64,000 nucleotides of DNA from Peptoniphilaceae bacterium AM52-5BH. GTDB lineage: Bacteria; Bacillota; Clostridia; Tissierellales; Peptoniphilaceae. The notes under the pieces are model-generated. The model ran no database searches. It was not told where the DNA came from and saw only the letters and a program-made list of their open reading frames with translations. Each line of letters opens with the position of its first letter. The stretch's first letter is position 1. Below are positions 43,336-55,300 of this stretch, piece by piece. The position numbers and the translations under genes are program-made. The DNA lies in NCBI GenBank assembly GCA_027669155.1, contig JAQEDR010000003.1:1-64000 (forward strand), given 5' to 3'.

Positions 43336-46300
43336 ATGAACAAGAGAGCCAGAGAATTTATCGTAAAGCTATTTTCACTAATATTAGCTATAACCATGTC
43401 GATACCAACCAATGTATTCGCCTCATCCGGCACGAAAAGGCCAAAAGAAATGCCGACGGTCATAAGACTTGCTGATAGCGGTGGAGGAGGAGATACATAC
43501 ATAGAAGACACGACCGAAGATACCTACATAGAAGATGGCGAGGAATTCTACACCGAAGATACAGTAGAAAGTACGCCACAAGAAACTACAGAAGTCATAG
43601 AAGAAGCTCCACAAGAAGAAGCTTATACCATAGCCGAAGAAGACGCTAGAAACTACATACTTAGCCAAAAGGCAAGGCTCAATGATAATCACGATGGAAT
43701 AATCTACGATATCAAAGTGGCCAAGAAAGAAAAATCTTACCACGATCCAGCGAAGAACTTAAGCCTAAGCCTAATGCTAAACTCAAACCAAGCCCTAGAA
43801 GACATAAAGCTTACTAAAGTAGCAATCGATGGTAAGGAAGAGAAAAGAGAAGATAAGTCAAATAAAATAGACGAGCTTCACACACTAAATCTCACTACAC
43901 CAACCTTTGAAAACGAGATAACCTACACTGTAGAAGCTTCAATTGACAAGAAAGCAATCGATACAAACAAGCTCTACTCAATGGATTTATCACTAGACAT
44001 AGGACAATTTAACTTAATTCTTCAAAGAATTTCCTACAAGTTCGTAGAATATGAAAAAGAAGATAAGACCAAAGAGCTAAAGCTTACCCACATCAAGGAA
44101 GCAGAAGATGCCCTAAGATCTATCTCCTACAAGAAGGACGATGGCGATGTAGATAAGGTAATCTACACTGATTACATCATCTCCAAGGACAAGGGCGATG
44201 AAGAATCCAGAGCAAATGAGAAAAACAAAATCAACTATGCAATCAATCTAGAAAATCTTAAAAAAGAAGACACAGAGATCTCTCTTGACTACTATAAGGC
44301 AGACGATAAGGGCTTTAATATGAAGAAAGAATTTTCCGCAAAAGTCCCTTACCAAGAAAAGCTTGACCTTGATATCCCTGCTTCATATATCCTAAAACTT
44401 ACCGTTACAAGCAAGACTGATAAGAAAAACACCAAAATCGAAAGCCACAAGATAAATGGCAGAGAAGTCAAAAGCCCACGCTTTGTAAAGGAAGAAGAAA
44501 AATCCTCAGACGATGACGAAGAAGCTGCGAAGAAGGCAGAAGAAGAAAAGAAGGCTGCTGAGGAAAAGGCTAAAGCAGAAGAGGCAAGAAAAGCCGAGGA
44601 AGCTAAGAAAGAAGAAGAGGCAAGAAAAGCTGAGGAAGCTAAGAAGGCAGAAGTAGAAAAACAAGCCGAAAAAGCCAAAAAGGAAGAAGAAGCAAAATCT
44701 GCTGATGAGAAAAAAGAAGACGAAAAAAAATCTCCAAACGAGAAAGAAGCCAAGGAAGCTAAAGAAAAAGAAACTAACGATAAGCTTAAGGCAGAAAAGG
44801 AAGCTGATAAGAAAGAAGCTGATAAAAAAGATGATCTTCTAAATAGCTTAAAAGAAGAAGCTCCTACTAAAGAGGAAGAAAACAAAGCCAAAACAGAGGT
44901 CAAAGAAGACTCCAACCTATCCAAGGCAGACGCCGAACTAAAGGCTGCCCTAGCTGATAAGACTAAGGGAATAGAAGACATCCAAAATCTTCTAACAAGC
45001 CTAGGAGAAAAATACAAACTCACAAGAGAAGACCAAGCAAAACTAATGACAGCTAACGATGCTGCCATCAAGGCTCTTGTAGAAAAAGATAGGAAAGAAA
45101 ACTTTAGACCTAATGTCCTTGCTGTTTCAAACTCCTTTGCCGACAAAAAGTTCAACTTGAAAGCAACTATTCAGGTAAAGGCAACAGATAAGCTTCCTAT
45201 ACCAAAAGATCACTACTTTGATGTAAAGGTTGGTCCATATCTAACAAAAGATCCTAATCAAGAGATAAAGAACCTCTATCACGATGGCATACTAATAGCA
45301 ACTGGCGAATATAAAGAAGAGGGTGACAACCACTACATTAGATATACCTATGTAAGAGATGTTAGAGAAAACATGGAATTAAACATAGATCAAATCCTTG
45401 CCTTCTATATAGATAATATAGGCTATGTTAGCTATGTTGACATAGATATCAAGGTTGCACCAAAAGGTAACCCTGTCCAATCTATGCCAACAAAGACTGT
45501 AAGAAGAAACGATCCTTCACCAGTTGATTCAAGCTATACAATAACAGACCAAGGTGAAATCAAATCAGGTACTTACCCTTACCAGCTAAACTGGAGAACA
45601 ACTTCCCAAAAGCTTAAGGATAATAAGGGAAATCCAATAGACAAGCTAGTTGATTTGGATAAGGATAAGCTTCAAGGTGCTTACGTAGAGTGGGACATAG
45701 AAGTTGATACAGATAAGCTAATAGATTCTGAAAATGAACTTACTTTTGATAATTTAAACCTAACAGTATTTGGTTCAGCCAAACAAGGTCTACAAGACTT
45801 TAGGTTCAGAGCATCAAAGACTAAAACCGACCTAGATGAAACTGATGGCTATACTGTTTCAGATAATATGGGCGAACTTCTAAGCCAAAGCACACAAATA
45901 CCTAAGTCTCAACTTGGAGGTAAACTATATATCAAGGTCAAAGCTTTAATCGACCCTAACCAAGTTCACGAGACTTACAATATTGGTTTCAGAATCAACC
46001 CTGACAAAAACTATATAGACAATCTCTTAACAGAGTACAAAGACAGATTCGATAGACTTCCTACCCCTATCAAATGGCTAAAGGGAGTTGAAGATGCCCA
46101 AAGATTTGCGGAAGTTCCATTTAACCTTGTGGAAACTAATATTCCTGCAACCTTCTTAGGTCTAAATGACAAATTTACAAATGAGAGATTCTACTATGAC
46201 AATACAAGAACCATAGTAGCAGATAGAAAATCTGATACAAGAGCTGACTGGTACGCCCTAGATCTTCTAAGACGTGGCGAGACCCAAGACTCTGCCCTAG

Positions 46301-49300
46301 ACAACCCTACATTTGATATAAATAATGGTAAAAAAGATCAAACTATCAAACCAACCAAAGTTTACTTCATACCACTAAAAGATGGTGGCTATAGGAGAAC
46401 TAGCCAAGCCCAAGACGCTATACTACCTAATGGTCAGTACTATCCAGGTACTATAGTTTCCTACGAATATGTAAACGAAGAAGGTAAAAGAAACGACACA
46501 TACAACTTTAGGGCTGACCTAAAAGAGAAGAAAAAATATAACATAGACGAGTCCTATGATACAGAGGGTGGTAGTGTAAATCTATTCACAGAGAAGGTAT
46601 CAAATCAAGCCTTGCTAAACGGCTACCTAGCCTACGTTGAAAACCCATATCCAGTAATGCGTATTAACAAAAACTTCGATATGGTATCATGTTTCAACGA
46701 CCGTATCAACGCTCCTGTATATGACGGAAGCAAGGGAGGAGTCTTCCTAGATATCCACGAAGACGTATCAGGTGACTACCTCCTTAGTAGACTAAATGAG
46801 TCTATAGATAACCCATCTGGAACTTATAGATTAAAAAATCTTCTACAACCAAAAGTTCCATACGAAGGCGGAGTTTATTTAAATAACGGTAACAAGACCG
46901 ATGGCCAAGCCATGGAAGAGCTAATGAAGAAAATCTACTTCTATGGTGAAGAAGTGAAGAAAGAATACTCTAAAGAAAGAAACAACGAAGAGATGCACAG
47001 AATGGTAGAAGCATCCATGTACCAAAGAGTAATCCACCACTTCACAGATGGTAAAGCTTTATCAGAAGATTATTTCGACGCTCCATCAAACTACAACGTA
47101 GATGATTGGAAGGTAGAGCACACCCTCCAAGGTAATCGTAAGCCTTATCCAAAAGAAGGCTGGGATGATTCCTTTGAAGGAACAGATAAAGATAGAACAA
47201 CAGACCTAGGCCTAAGAAAGCTAAAAGATAAGGAAACTAGGATTAAAGACTACCCACCAGTTCAAAAGACCCAATATGAGATGGCAAAAAGACTTTATAG
47301 AAAAGTCATAGACTCTTATAAAAATGATAATAACTGGGATGATGACAAGGCTGATTCAGTTAAGCTTGTATTCTACTCTCACACCGATGAAGGTAAATAC
47401 CAAGAGCTAATAGCAGGTCGTGTTATGGCTCCAATCGAGATTGATAAATATAAGAGATCTGGCGATAAAATTTTTGCTGAGAAACTTCCAGGTGCTGAGT
47501 TTAAATTTACTAACGTCGCTACAGGTGAGAGTAAAGAATGGACATCACCAAAAGAAAATGATAAAGTAAACAAACTTTACCTAAGACCTGGTACCTACAA
47601 AGTCCAAGAGATAAATACTCCAACGGGCTATGAGAAAATCAAAGATTTTGAAATCACAGTCAAAAGCACTGAAATAAACCCAGACGATGGTAAATATAAC
47701 GCTAAGAAACTACCTAAGATCCACGTAAATGATGGATACAAGACAGAAGTTGTATTAGCTGGTAACCTACCACAAACACCAGATGGCAAAGCTTTGGTAA
47801 AAATTGACGAAAAGAACAATATCAAAGTCAATGTAGCAAATATCGAAGACAATCTAGGTAAGCTTGAATTTATCAAGAGAAATAAGTTTGTAAAACTTAA
47901 TGGAGCAGAGTTTAGACTTAGAAAAATAAATGCAAAAGATTTAAATGATGCCAAAACTAAATTCAAAACTCCAGAAAACCTAACTTATGACGCAAAATAC
48001 GATAAGAAATCTCAAGGTTCATATGGTGAGTTCAAATTTGAACAAATCCCAGCAGGTTTCTATGTATTAGAAGAAACAAAAGTACCAGAAGGCTACGAAA
48101 AAGCCCCACTCTACCTAATCCACGCAGAGGAAAAGACAGATGCTTCTGACAAGAAAAAGGTAGAAGTAAGCTTTGTACAAGAATACAAAGAAGTTACAAA
48201 TGAAAAGGGCGAAAAAGAATCAAAAATAGCAGATGCAAATCTTGAAACAGAAGAAGCCACCAGAGATGGTAAAAAAGTCGACCTTCCTATAATTAGGAAT
48301 AAAACCAAAGAGACAGAAATCAAGTTTAGAAAAGTAAGAACCGAAAACCTAGGAACAGACAAAGAACACCTAGGTCTAGGCGATGCCAAATTTAGACTGA
48401 TGTCTCTAGGCCTAGTAGACGGTGACTTCTACCTCAAGGAAGACTTCACCGACCACTCTAAACCAACTAATGAAGGAGAAGATACTAGAGTAGACGGCCA
48501 AAAAGCCAGAGGCGGTGGATACATCACCTTTGACGGTCTAAAGGCAGGAGAATACTTGCTAGAAGAGCTCCAAGCTCCAAAAGGCTACAACAAAACAACC
48601 CTCTACGGTTGGAAACTTGTAGTAAGCGAACTAAAAGCAGATGACGAGGCTACAGGCAAGAAAAAAGGCGATTTATCCTACAAACTTTACGAAGTTCCAA
48701 CAGGTAAGGACCTAAATAGAACCGACCTAAAAGAAGTAAAATTAGACGATATCATAAATGGCAAGGATAAAAAAATAAAAGCCTTCCAAATAGGTAACGA
48801 TGCAAGAAAGATAAGCGTACCTTTCAAAAAATACAAGGGTAAAATCGTAGAAAAAGATGGAAAAACAGAAGTAGAAACTGAAAAAGTTAATGAAAAATTA
48901 TTCGGCGAAAATGATAAAGCAGTAAGCTTTGACCTCTACAAGTCAGACTTCTACGGTGCAATCATTGGTGAAAAGGACGAAAGTGGAAATATCAAACCAT
49001 ACAAAAAGAACATCACCCAAGATGCAAATGGTAACTTTAACCTAGAAGGCCTAGAATTTGGTGGCTACTACATCCTAAGAGAAACAAACCCACCAAAAGG
49101 ATACGACAAGGCTGCCGACATAACCCTAAAGGTAGAAGCAGAGGCTATAGCAGACGAAGGTAAGATGAAGGTAATCGTAAGAGATCCTAACACCAACGCC
49201 AAAACAGACCTCCACTCAGTATTCCAAGGGGTAATCGACTTTGAAGAAGGAGAAAAACTAGGTAAATTCTCAATCAAGAAAGTCGGTAATGCAATAGGTC

Positions 49301-52300
49301 AAAAGGATGAAAATGGCAACCCAATCAAAGTAGGTCTAAGACGTGCTTACTTTAGACTCTATACAGCAAATGATAAGTACGAAATAGAATACAATGACCC
49401 AGAAAAGAAATATCCAAAGGAATATATCCAAAAGGTAACACCTGGAGACCCTATCACCCACGAAGAAGATGGCAAACAAGTTGGTACAAAGCCAGAAGAT
49501 TTACCTCCTAACCAAGGTATAGTAACCTTCGATAACCTAAAACCAGGCAAATACGTCCTAGAAGAATACAGAGGTCCAGCAGGTTACGAAAGAGATCCAA
49601 ACTACTGGTACATCCTTGTAGAAAAAAACGGAACAGTCAAAAAATACAGGGACAACCCAGCAAACACAACAGACCCAAGAACAGTAGACGGTAACCTAAT
49701 AGAAATCTTCAACAAGGATGAAACAGGATTTAGGATTCCACTAAGAATCTCTAAGGTTAACGAAAACAAAGCAGCCCTAACAGGTTCACAATTTAAGGCT
49801 CGTAAGCTAATAAATGGTGAAGATGTTAAGATTTACGAGAAAAACGATGACGGTTCTTATACAGATACTGGAAAATATGGACATCCAAAATACTACAATG
49901 AGAAATTCGACGGAGTATCAGAAGCTACTGGTAAACCAGGAGACAACTACTTCAGAGAATTGACCCCAGGTATCTACGAGCTAACAGAAATCAAAACACC
50001 AAACGACTCATATAGATTGCCAAAAGATAAAGATGGCAATGATATGAAATGGTACTTTAAGGTTGTAATAAACAAAGATAAAGTACCATCAGATGCTGGC
50101 TACATGGACATCACCTTTGATTTCGAACACACCTTCAAAGAAACTGACGACTTTAACAGCGCCATAACTGAAGAAGAAAAGAAAGCTCTTATAGGCACAA
50201 CTATCAAAGGTTTCACAAGAGGAGACCCAGACTTTGCTAGATACATCGAGGAAGTAAAAGATGATGGTCGTTCCGACCCAGCAAGGCCAGATGCTCCATA
50301 CAAGTGGATCCACGATGCTAGAGTAACCAACTACAAAAATAAGACAAAGCTAGGCTTTATGAAAAAGGACAGCGAGACCCACAGAAACATCTCTGGTGCA
50401 GTCTTCTCCCTAAGAAAAGCTAAGCTTGATAAAGATGGTAAGCTAGTATTTGAAAATAATAAACCTGCCTACGCTCCGGAAAAAACAACCGGCGAAGACG
50501 GCAAGCCACTAACAGAGGCTGAGCTTAATCTACAAAGAGTTCAACCTTACGATAAGGACAAGAAATTCGCTAAGGCTGTTTCAAATGAAAAACTAGGAGT
50601 AGAGTTCACTAACATAGATGAAGGAACCTATATCCTAGAAGAGATAGAGCCAGCCAAAGGCTACAAGAAGACAGACTCCTTCCTAGCTATTAAATTCACA
50701 GAAGGAGAAGACGGTGCTTGGAAACAAGAAGTAAAAGCCTACGCAAAAGATAAAGATGGCGTATACAAAGAAATGTCAGAGCCTAACGATTTTGTAGGAA
50801 GAGATGACGGTGGTGAGTTCGTAAGTGTTAAAAACGACAAGGCCTACACCAAGCTCAAATTCCAAAAGATCGAAGGAAACAAGGATAGCAAGGGTAATGA
50901 AGTACCAGTAGAATCTGCCGACTTTAGACTAACCCAAGTTGACAAAGATGGCAAGAAGATTCCAGGTGGCTACGATAAGCCTCTCTACTCCTACGGTAAC
51001 TCAAACTTTGAGTTTACAAATATACCAGTAGGTAGATACAAACTCCAAGAAACAAGAGCTATCACCAAATTTGAAAAACCAGACCCATGGTTCTTCAATG
51101 TAGTCCAAGATCCTGAAAGTCACAAGCTTAAGATTGTCTTTGAAAAGGACCCAAAAAACGACCCAAATGGTAAGCTAGACGAATCAATTGGATTTAAAAC
51201 AAAGACAGATGGTAGTCCAGATTATGATGCTGATGGTAACCTCCAAGACATCAAGATCAGAAACTACTCTAAGACAAGCTTCTCATTTATGAAATTAAAA
51301 AATGAGACTGATGAAAAAGGCAACAAACTTCCACTAAAGGATGCCTACTTTAGACTCACAAAAGTAAGATACTCAATGGATGAGAAATCAAAGGCCTACG
51401 AATACTACGGAGAAAAAGAAGACGCAGTTCTTAAAAAATACACCAATGGCAAGAAGGTTACAGAATACAAACCTGATGGTACCATAGAAAAATACACTTA
51501 CGATGGTACTGAAATCGAAAATGGAAATGATAATTATAAACCTGATTCAATCTCAAGCGCCACAGGTAAGTATAGTTCATTGCGTCGTTCCCAAAGAGAT
51601 GGTAGCGTAGACTTCCAAGACCTCGGCGAAGGAATCTACCAGCTAGAAGAAGTAGGAATCCCAGATGGTTACGAATCTGGTAACGATCAAACAAAATGGA
51701 TATTTGAAGTCAAAAAGACTGACAATGGTCTAAAGGTAGACCATAATGTAAAAACAGAAAAGAACTACTTCGAAAATTATGACACTTCTACCTACTACAA
51801 GGACTTCTATAAGGATTACTACGAAAAAGTCTACTCAGAAAATGCAACAAATCCAAAACCTAAACCAAATATCGAAGGTGATGAGAAGAATGGATATAGC
51901 ATTACCAACACCAAGGCCACAACCAACCTCAAATGGAAGAAGATTGGCTCTGAGGCTAAGGATAATGTAATTAAGGACAATGTAATAAAGAAATACACCA
52001 AGTTCGCCCTCCTAAAGACATCAGACAACCCAGATGACATTGACTCTACTGATGAAAAAACACTCAAGAATGCCATAGATGGTCAATCAGACTACCCACC
52101 ATACTTGGTAGAAAGTACAGAAGGTATATTTGAAATCAAAGACCTATCCAAGGGTATCTACAACCTAGTAGAAACTGATGCCCCAGAAGGATATGAGATG
52201 GCAACTAGAAGTATAGCCATCAAGGTCTATGAAGATAAAAATGGCGCCATCCAGAAACAATTCTATGAAATAGAGAATGGTAAGTTGATAAAAGAGGCAA

Positions 52301-55300
52301 AAGACTTTAACACCTTGTTAACTAGAAACCAAAAAGAAGTAGATACTGATACTGATGAGGATGGAAATAAAGTTTTCTACTTTAAGAACAAGTCTAAACC
52401 ATACCGCTTCGACCTATCCAAAGTATATAAGGAAAATGGCGATTTTAAAGATATCACCAAGGGCAAGCTAAAAATCAGAATCAAAGCTGACCCAGCTGAT
52501 AAGACAAACGATGATAAAAATGTCTACGAACAAACCATAGACCTATCAGATGCCAAATCTTACAGGATAAACTTAAATAGCGATATTCAAATGGGCAAAG
52601 ACTACATCCTAGAAGAAGTAGAGTCTCCAGATGGATATGCTAAGACAAACTACAGATATAGACTAAGATTTTCAGAAGACACAAGTCAGACTCCTTCATT
52701 TGTAGCAACCCTAGTTGCAGTTCTAAAAGAAGTCGAAAAAGAAGATGGTACTAAGACTTGGACTCCACTTAAAAATTCTAGTGGTCAAAATATCACAGAC
52801 TCTGATCAATTACTAGCTGGTGGTAAATCCATCAACTCTGAATTCCAATTTAGAATCGTCAACAACAAGACTGAAATTGAATTTACAAAAGTAGGAAAAG
52901 ACGAGGTAAAAGGTACTGACGGTAAAATAAACTACAAATATACACCTCTAAAAGATGTTGAATTCTACCTAGAAAAACAAGATCCAGACGATATCCACAA
53001 GGATAACCAAGGTTACTATCCATTGACAGAAAATATGGAAATGATCAAACCTGAGACAGATTCCGAAGGAAAAACAACCTACTACTATATAGATAGGAAA
53101 ACAGGTAAAAAAGTAACAAAAACTAAATTAGTAATAGATGTAACTCCAGAAAATTCTAGAAAAATTTACAAATCTGATGCATATGGTAAATTCAAAATAA
53201 CCGACCTCACCGATGGTTACTACAGAATCAAAGAACCTCAAGCACCAAAAGGCTACATGCAAGTCATAGGTGCAGTCAAGAAATTCAAAGTTGACCAAGG
53301 TAGGGTATATGTCTTCGAACAAGACATTACAACTGGCCAAGAGACAGCAAAAGAAGTAACCGATAAAAACATCGGAAGCCTAGGAAAGATAATCAACGAA
53401 AAACCAGGCAAGGGTAAGTTTGAACTAAAGAAAACTAATGAAAAAGGCGATGTCCTAGACAAAGTAGAATTTGAGCTATATAACTCTGAGGGTACAAAGA
53501 TTAAAGACTATACTACAAATTCTGATGGTAAAATCTCCTTCGAAGGTCTACCTTACGGTAGCTACTGGCTAAGAGAGACAAAAACCAAAGATGGCTATAT
53601 TGTAGATAGAAGAATTAGACAAGTTAGATTAGGTAAAGATTGGAACGTACCATCAAAACCAAGCAAACCTAAAGACGTTACAAATAGTATCAAGTTTGAT
53701 GGAAGTCAACCACAACTTAAATCAATAGGTAGTCAAACATCAAGCTATAAAACAGTATATCCTAACCAACAAGAGGCAATGCTTGCTTACTTTAAGTTTA
53801 AGATAGCTGACGGCGCTGATGTAAAACCTGGTGATACCTTCACCTTGAAATTCTCAGACAATGTCGACCTCTATGGTATATATGTGGATAATAACGGTAA
53901 TGGAAATGTTGAAGACGACAACTACTACAACATCTACTCAGATGCAGGTCTAGTAGCAAAAGCTATGGTAAATCCTGACAAGAGATCCATCACCTACACC
54001 TTCACTGAATACCTAGACAACTACAATGTAGAAAACATGAGACTAAGCTTGCAGCTATACGCTGATAGGTACAAGGTTCCTTTCTCACAAAATATAAATG
54101 TAACAGCATCAGTAGGAAAGAGCATATATAGAGATGATATATATGTAGACTACAGAGGATATACTGAAGGTCAAAGCCACATAGGCTACCAAGACCCTAG
54201 AGTAGACGTATCTTCCTACATGTTAAGACTAAATCCAGACACTGGAGAGTTTACAACAGTTGTATATTACAACCCATGGAACGATACAACTTCTAACAAT
54301 AGATACTTTGAGTTTAGTACAAGTGCACCTGTAGACATCGATAACGTAAAACTATTTGAAAAAACAGGCTACGGAAGTCATGTAGATCGTCCACGACAAG
54401 GAGACCTACCAGACTCTTACGGTATAGCCTTTGAGAATGCAAACTCTTATGCGGCTCAAGGACTAACTAAGAAGACAGGAACATTCGCTGCAAAAGACTA
54501 CACATATCAAAATTACTACATGTATATAGATCCAAATGGAGGAACTAACGATTCAACCTATGTAATGGTAATCCAAGGTAAGTTAAAGAATATATCAACC
54601 ACTAAATCTCTTAAAACAACTGCCTACTACAATTTCCCTTATTGGAACTATAACTATTGGGAAAACAACAATTACGGCTACTTCCACACTTGGTCACAAT
54701 TCTATAGACCAGAAGGAACAAGCCAAGGAACTCCAACAGAGGAGGAACCCCTAAAATTAGACCTTGTAAACTTCAAAAATAGGATAGAATTTATGAAAGT
54801 AGACGGTGGTGTCAAGGCAAATGTAGTAGACACAGCCCAAACAGATGGAACTAGCCTAAAAGATAAAACTCCAGGTAGTGCCCTAGCAAATGCTAAGTTT
54901 AAGCTCCAATTCAAAGAAGATAAAAACGGAAAATGGACTGAGACAAACTACGGAGAAAAAACATCTGACGACAAAGGATTCTTCTCTTGGGAGGCTCTAG
55001 CCCCTGGTTACTATCAAGTTATAGAAACTGAAACACCAGATAATAGCAAATACGACCTACCAAAAGAACCAGTTGCCACATTCAGAGTAGATGAGTACGG
55101 CAACATAGTAGACGTAGTACCTGATGACCTAATCCTAGAAAACTACAAAAAAGCAGAGATAAAAATAAGAAAAACTGACCAAGATGGTGAGCCATTAAAA
55201 GGAGCAGACTTCACACTCACACCAACAAGTGGACAAAAAGACCCTTCAAATCCAAAAGAAAACTATAAAATAATTACTAAAACAACTGGAGAAGATGGAA

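Noticed and set aside
44349..45155. Long minus-strand reading frame (268 codons) opposite the giant adhesin
   Set aside because: It is the Ser/Phe/Leu-rich mirror of the Lys/Glu/Ala-rich coding region; biased codon use leaves the opposite strand free of stops. No ribosome-binding site or family features.
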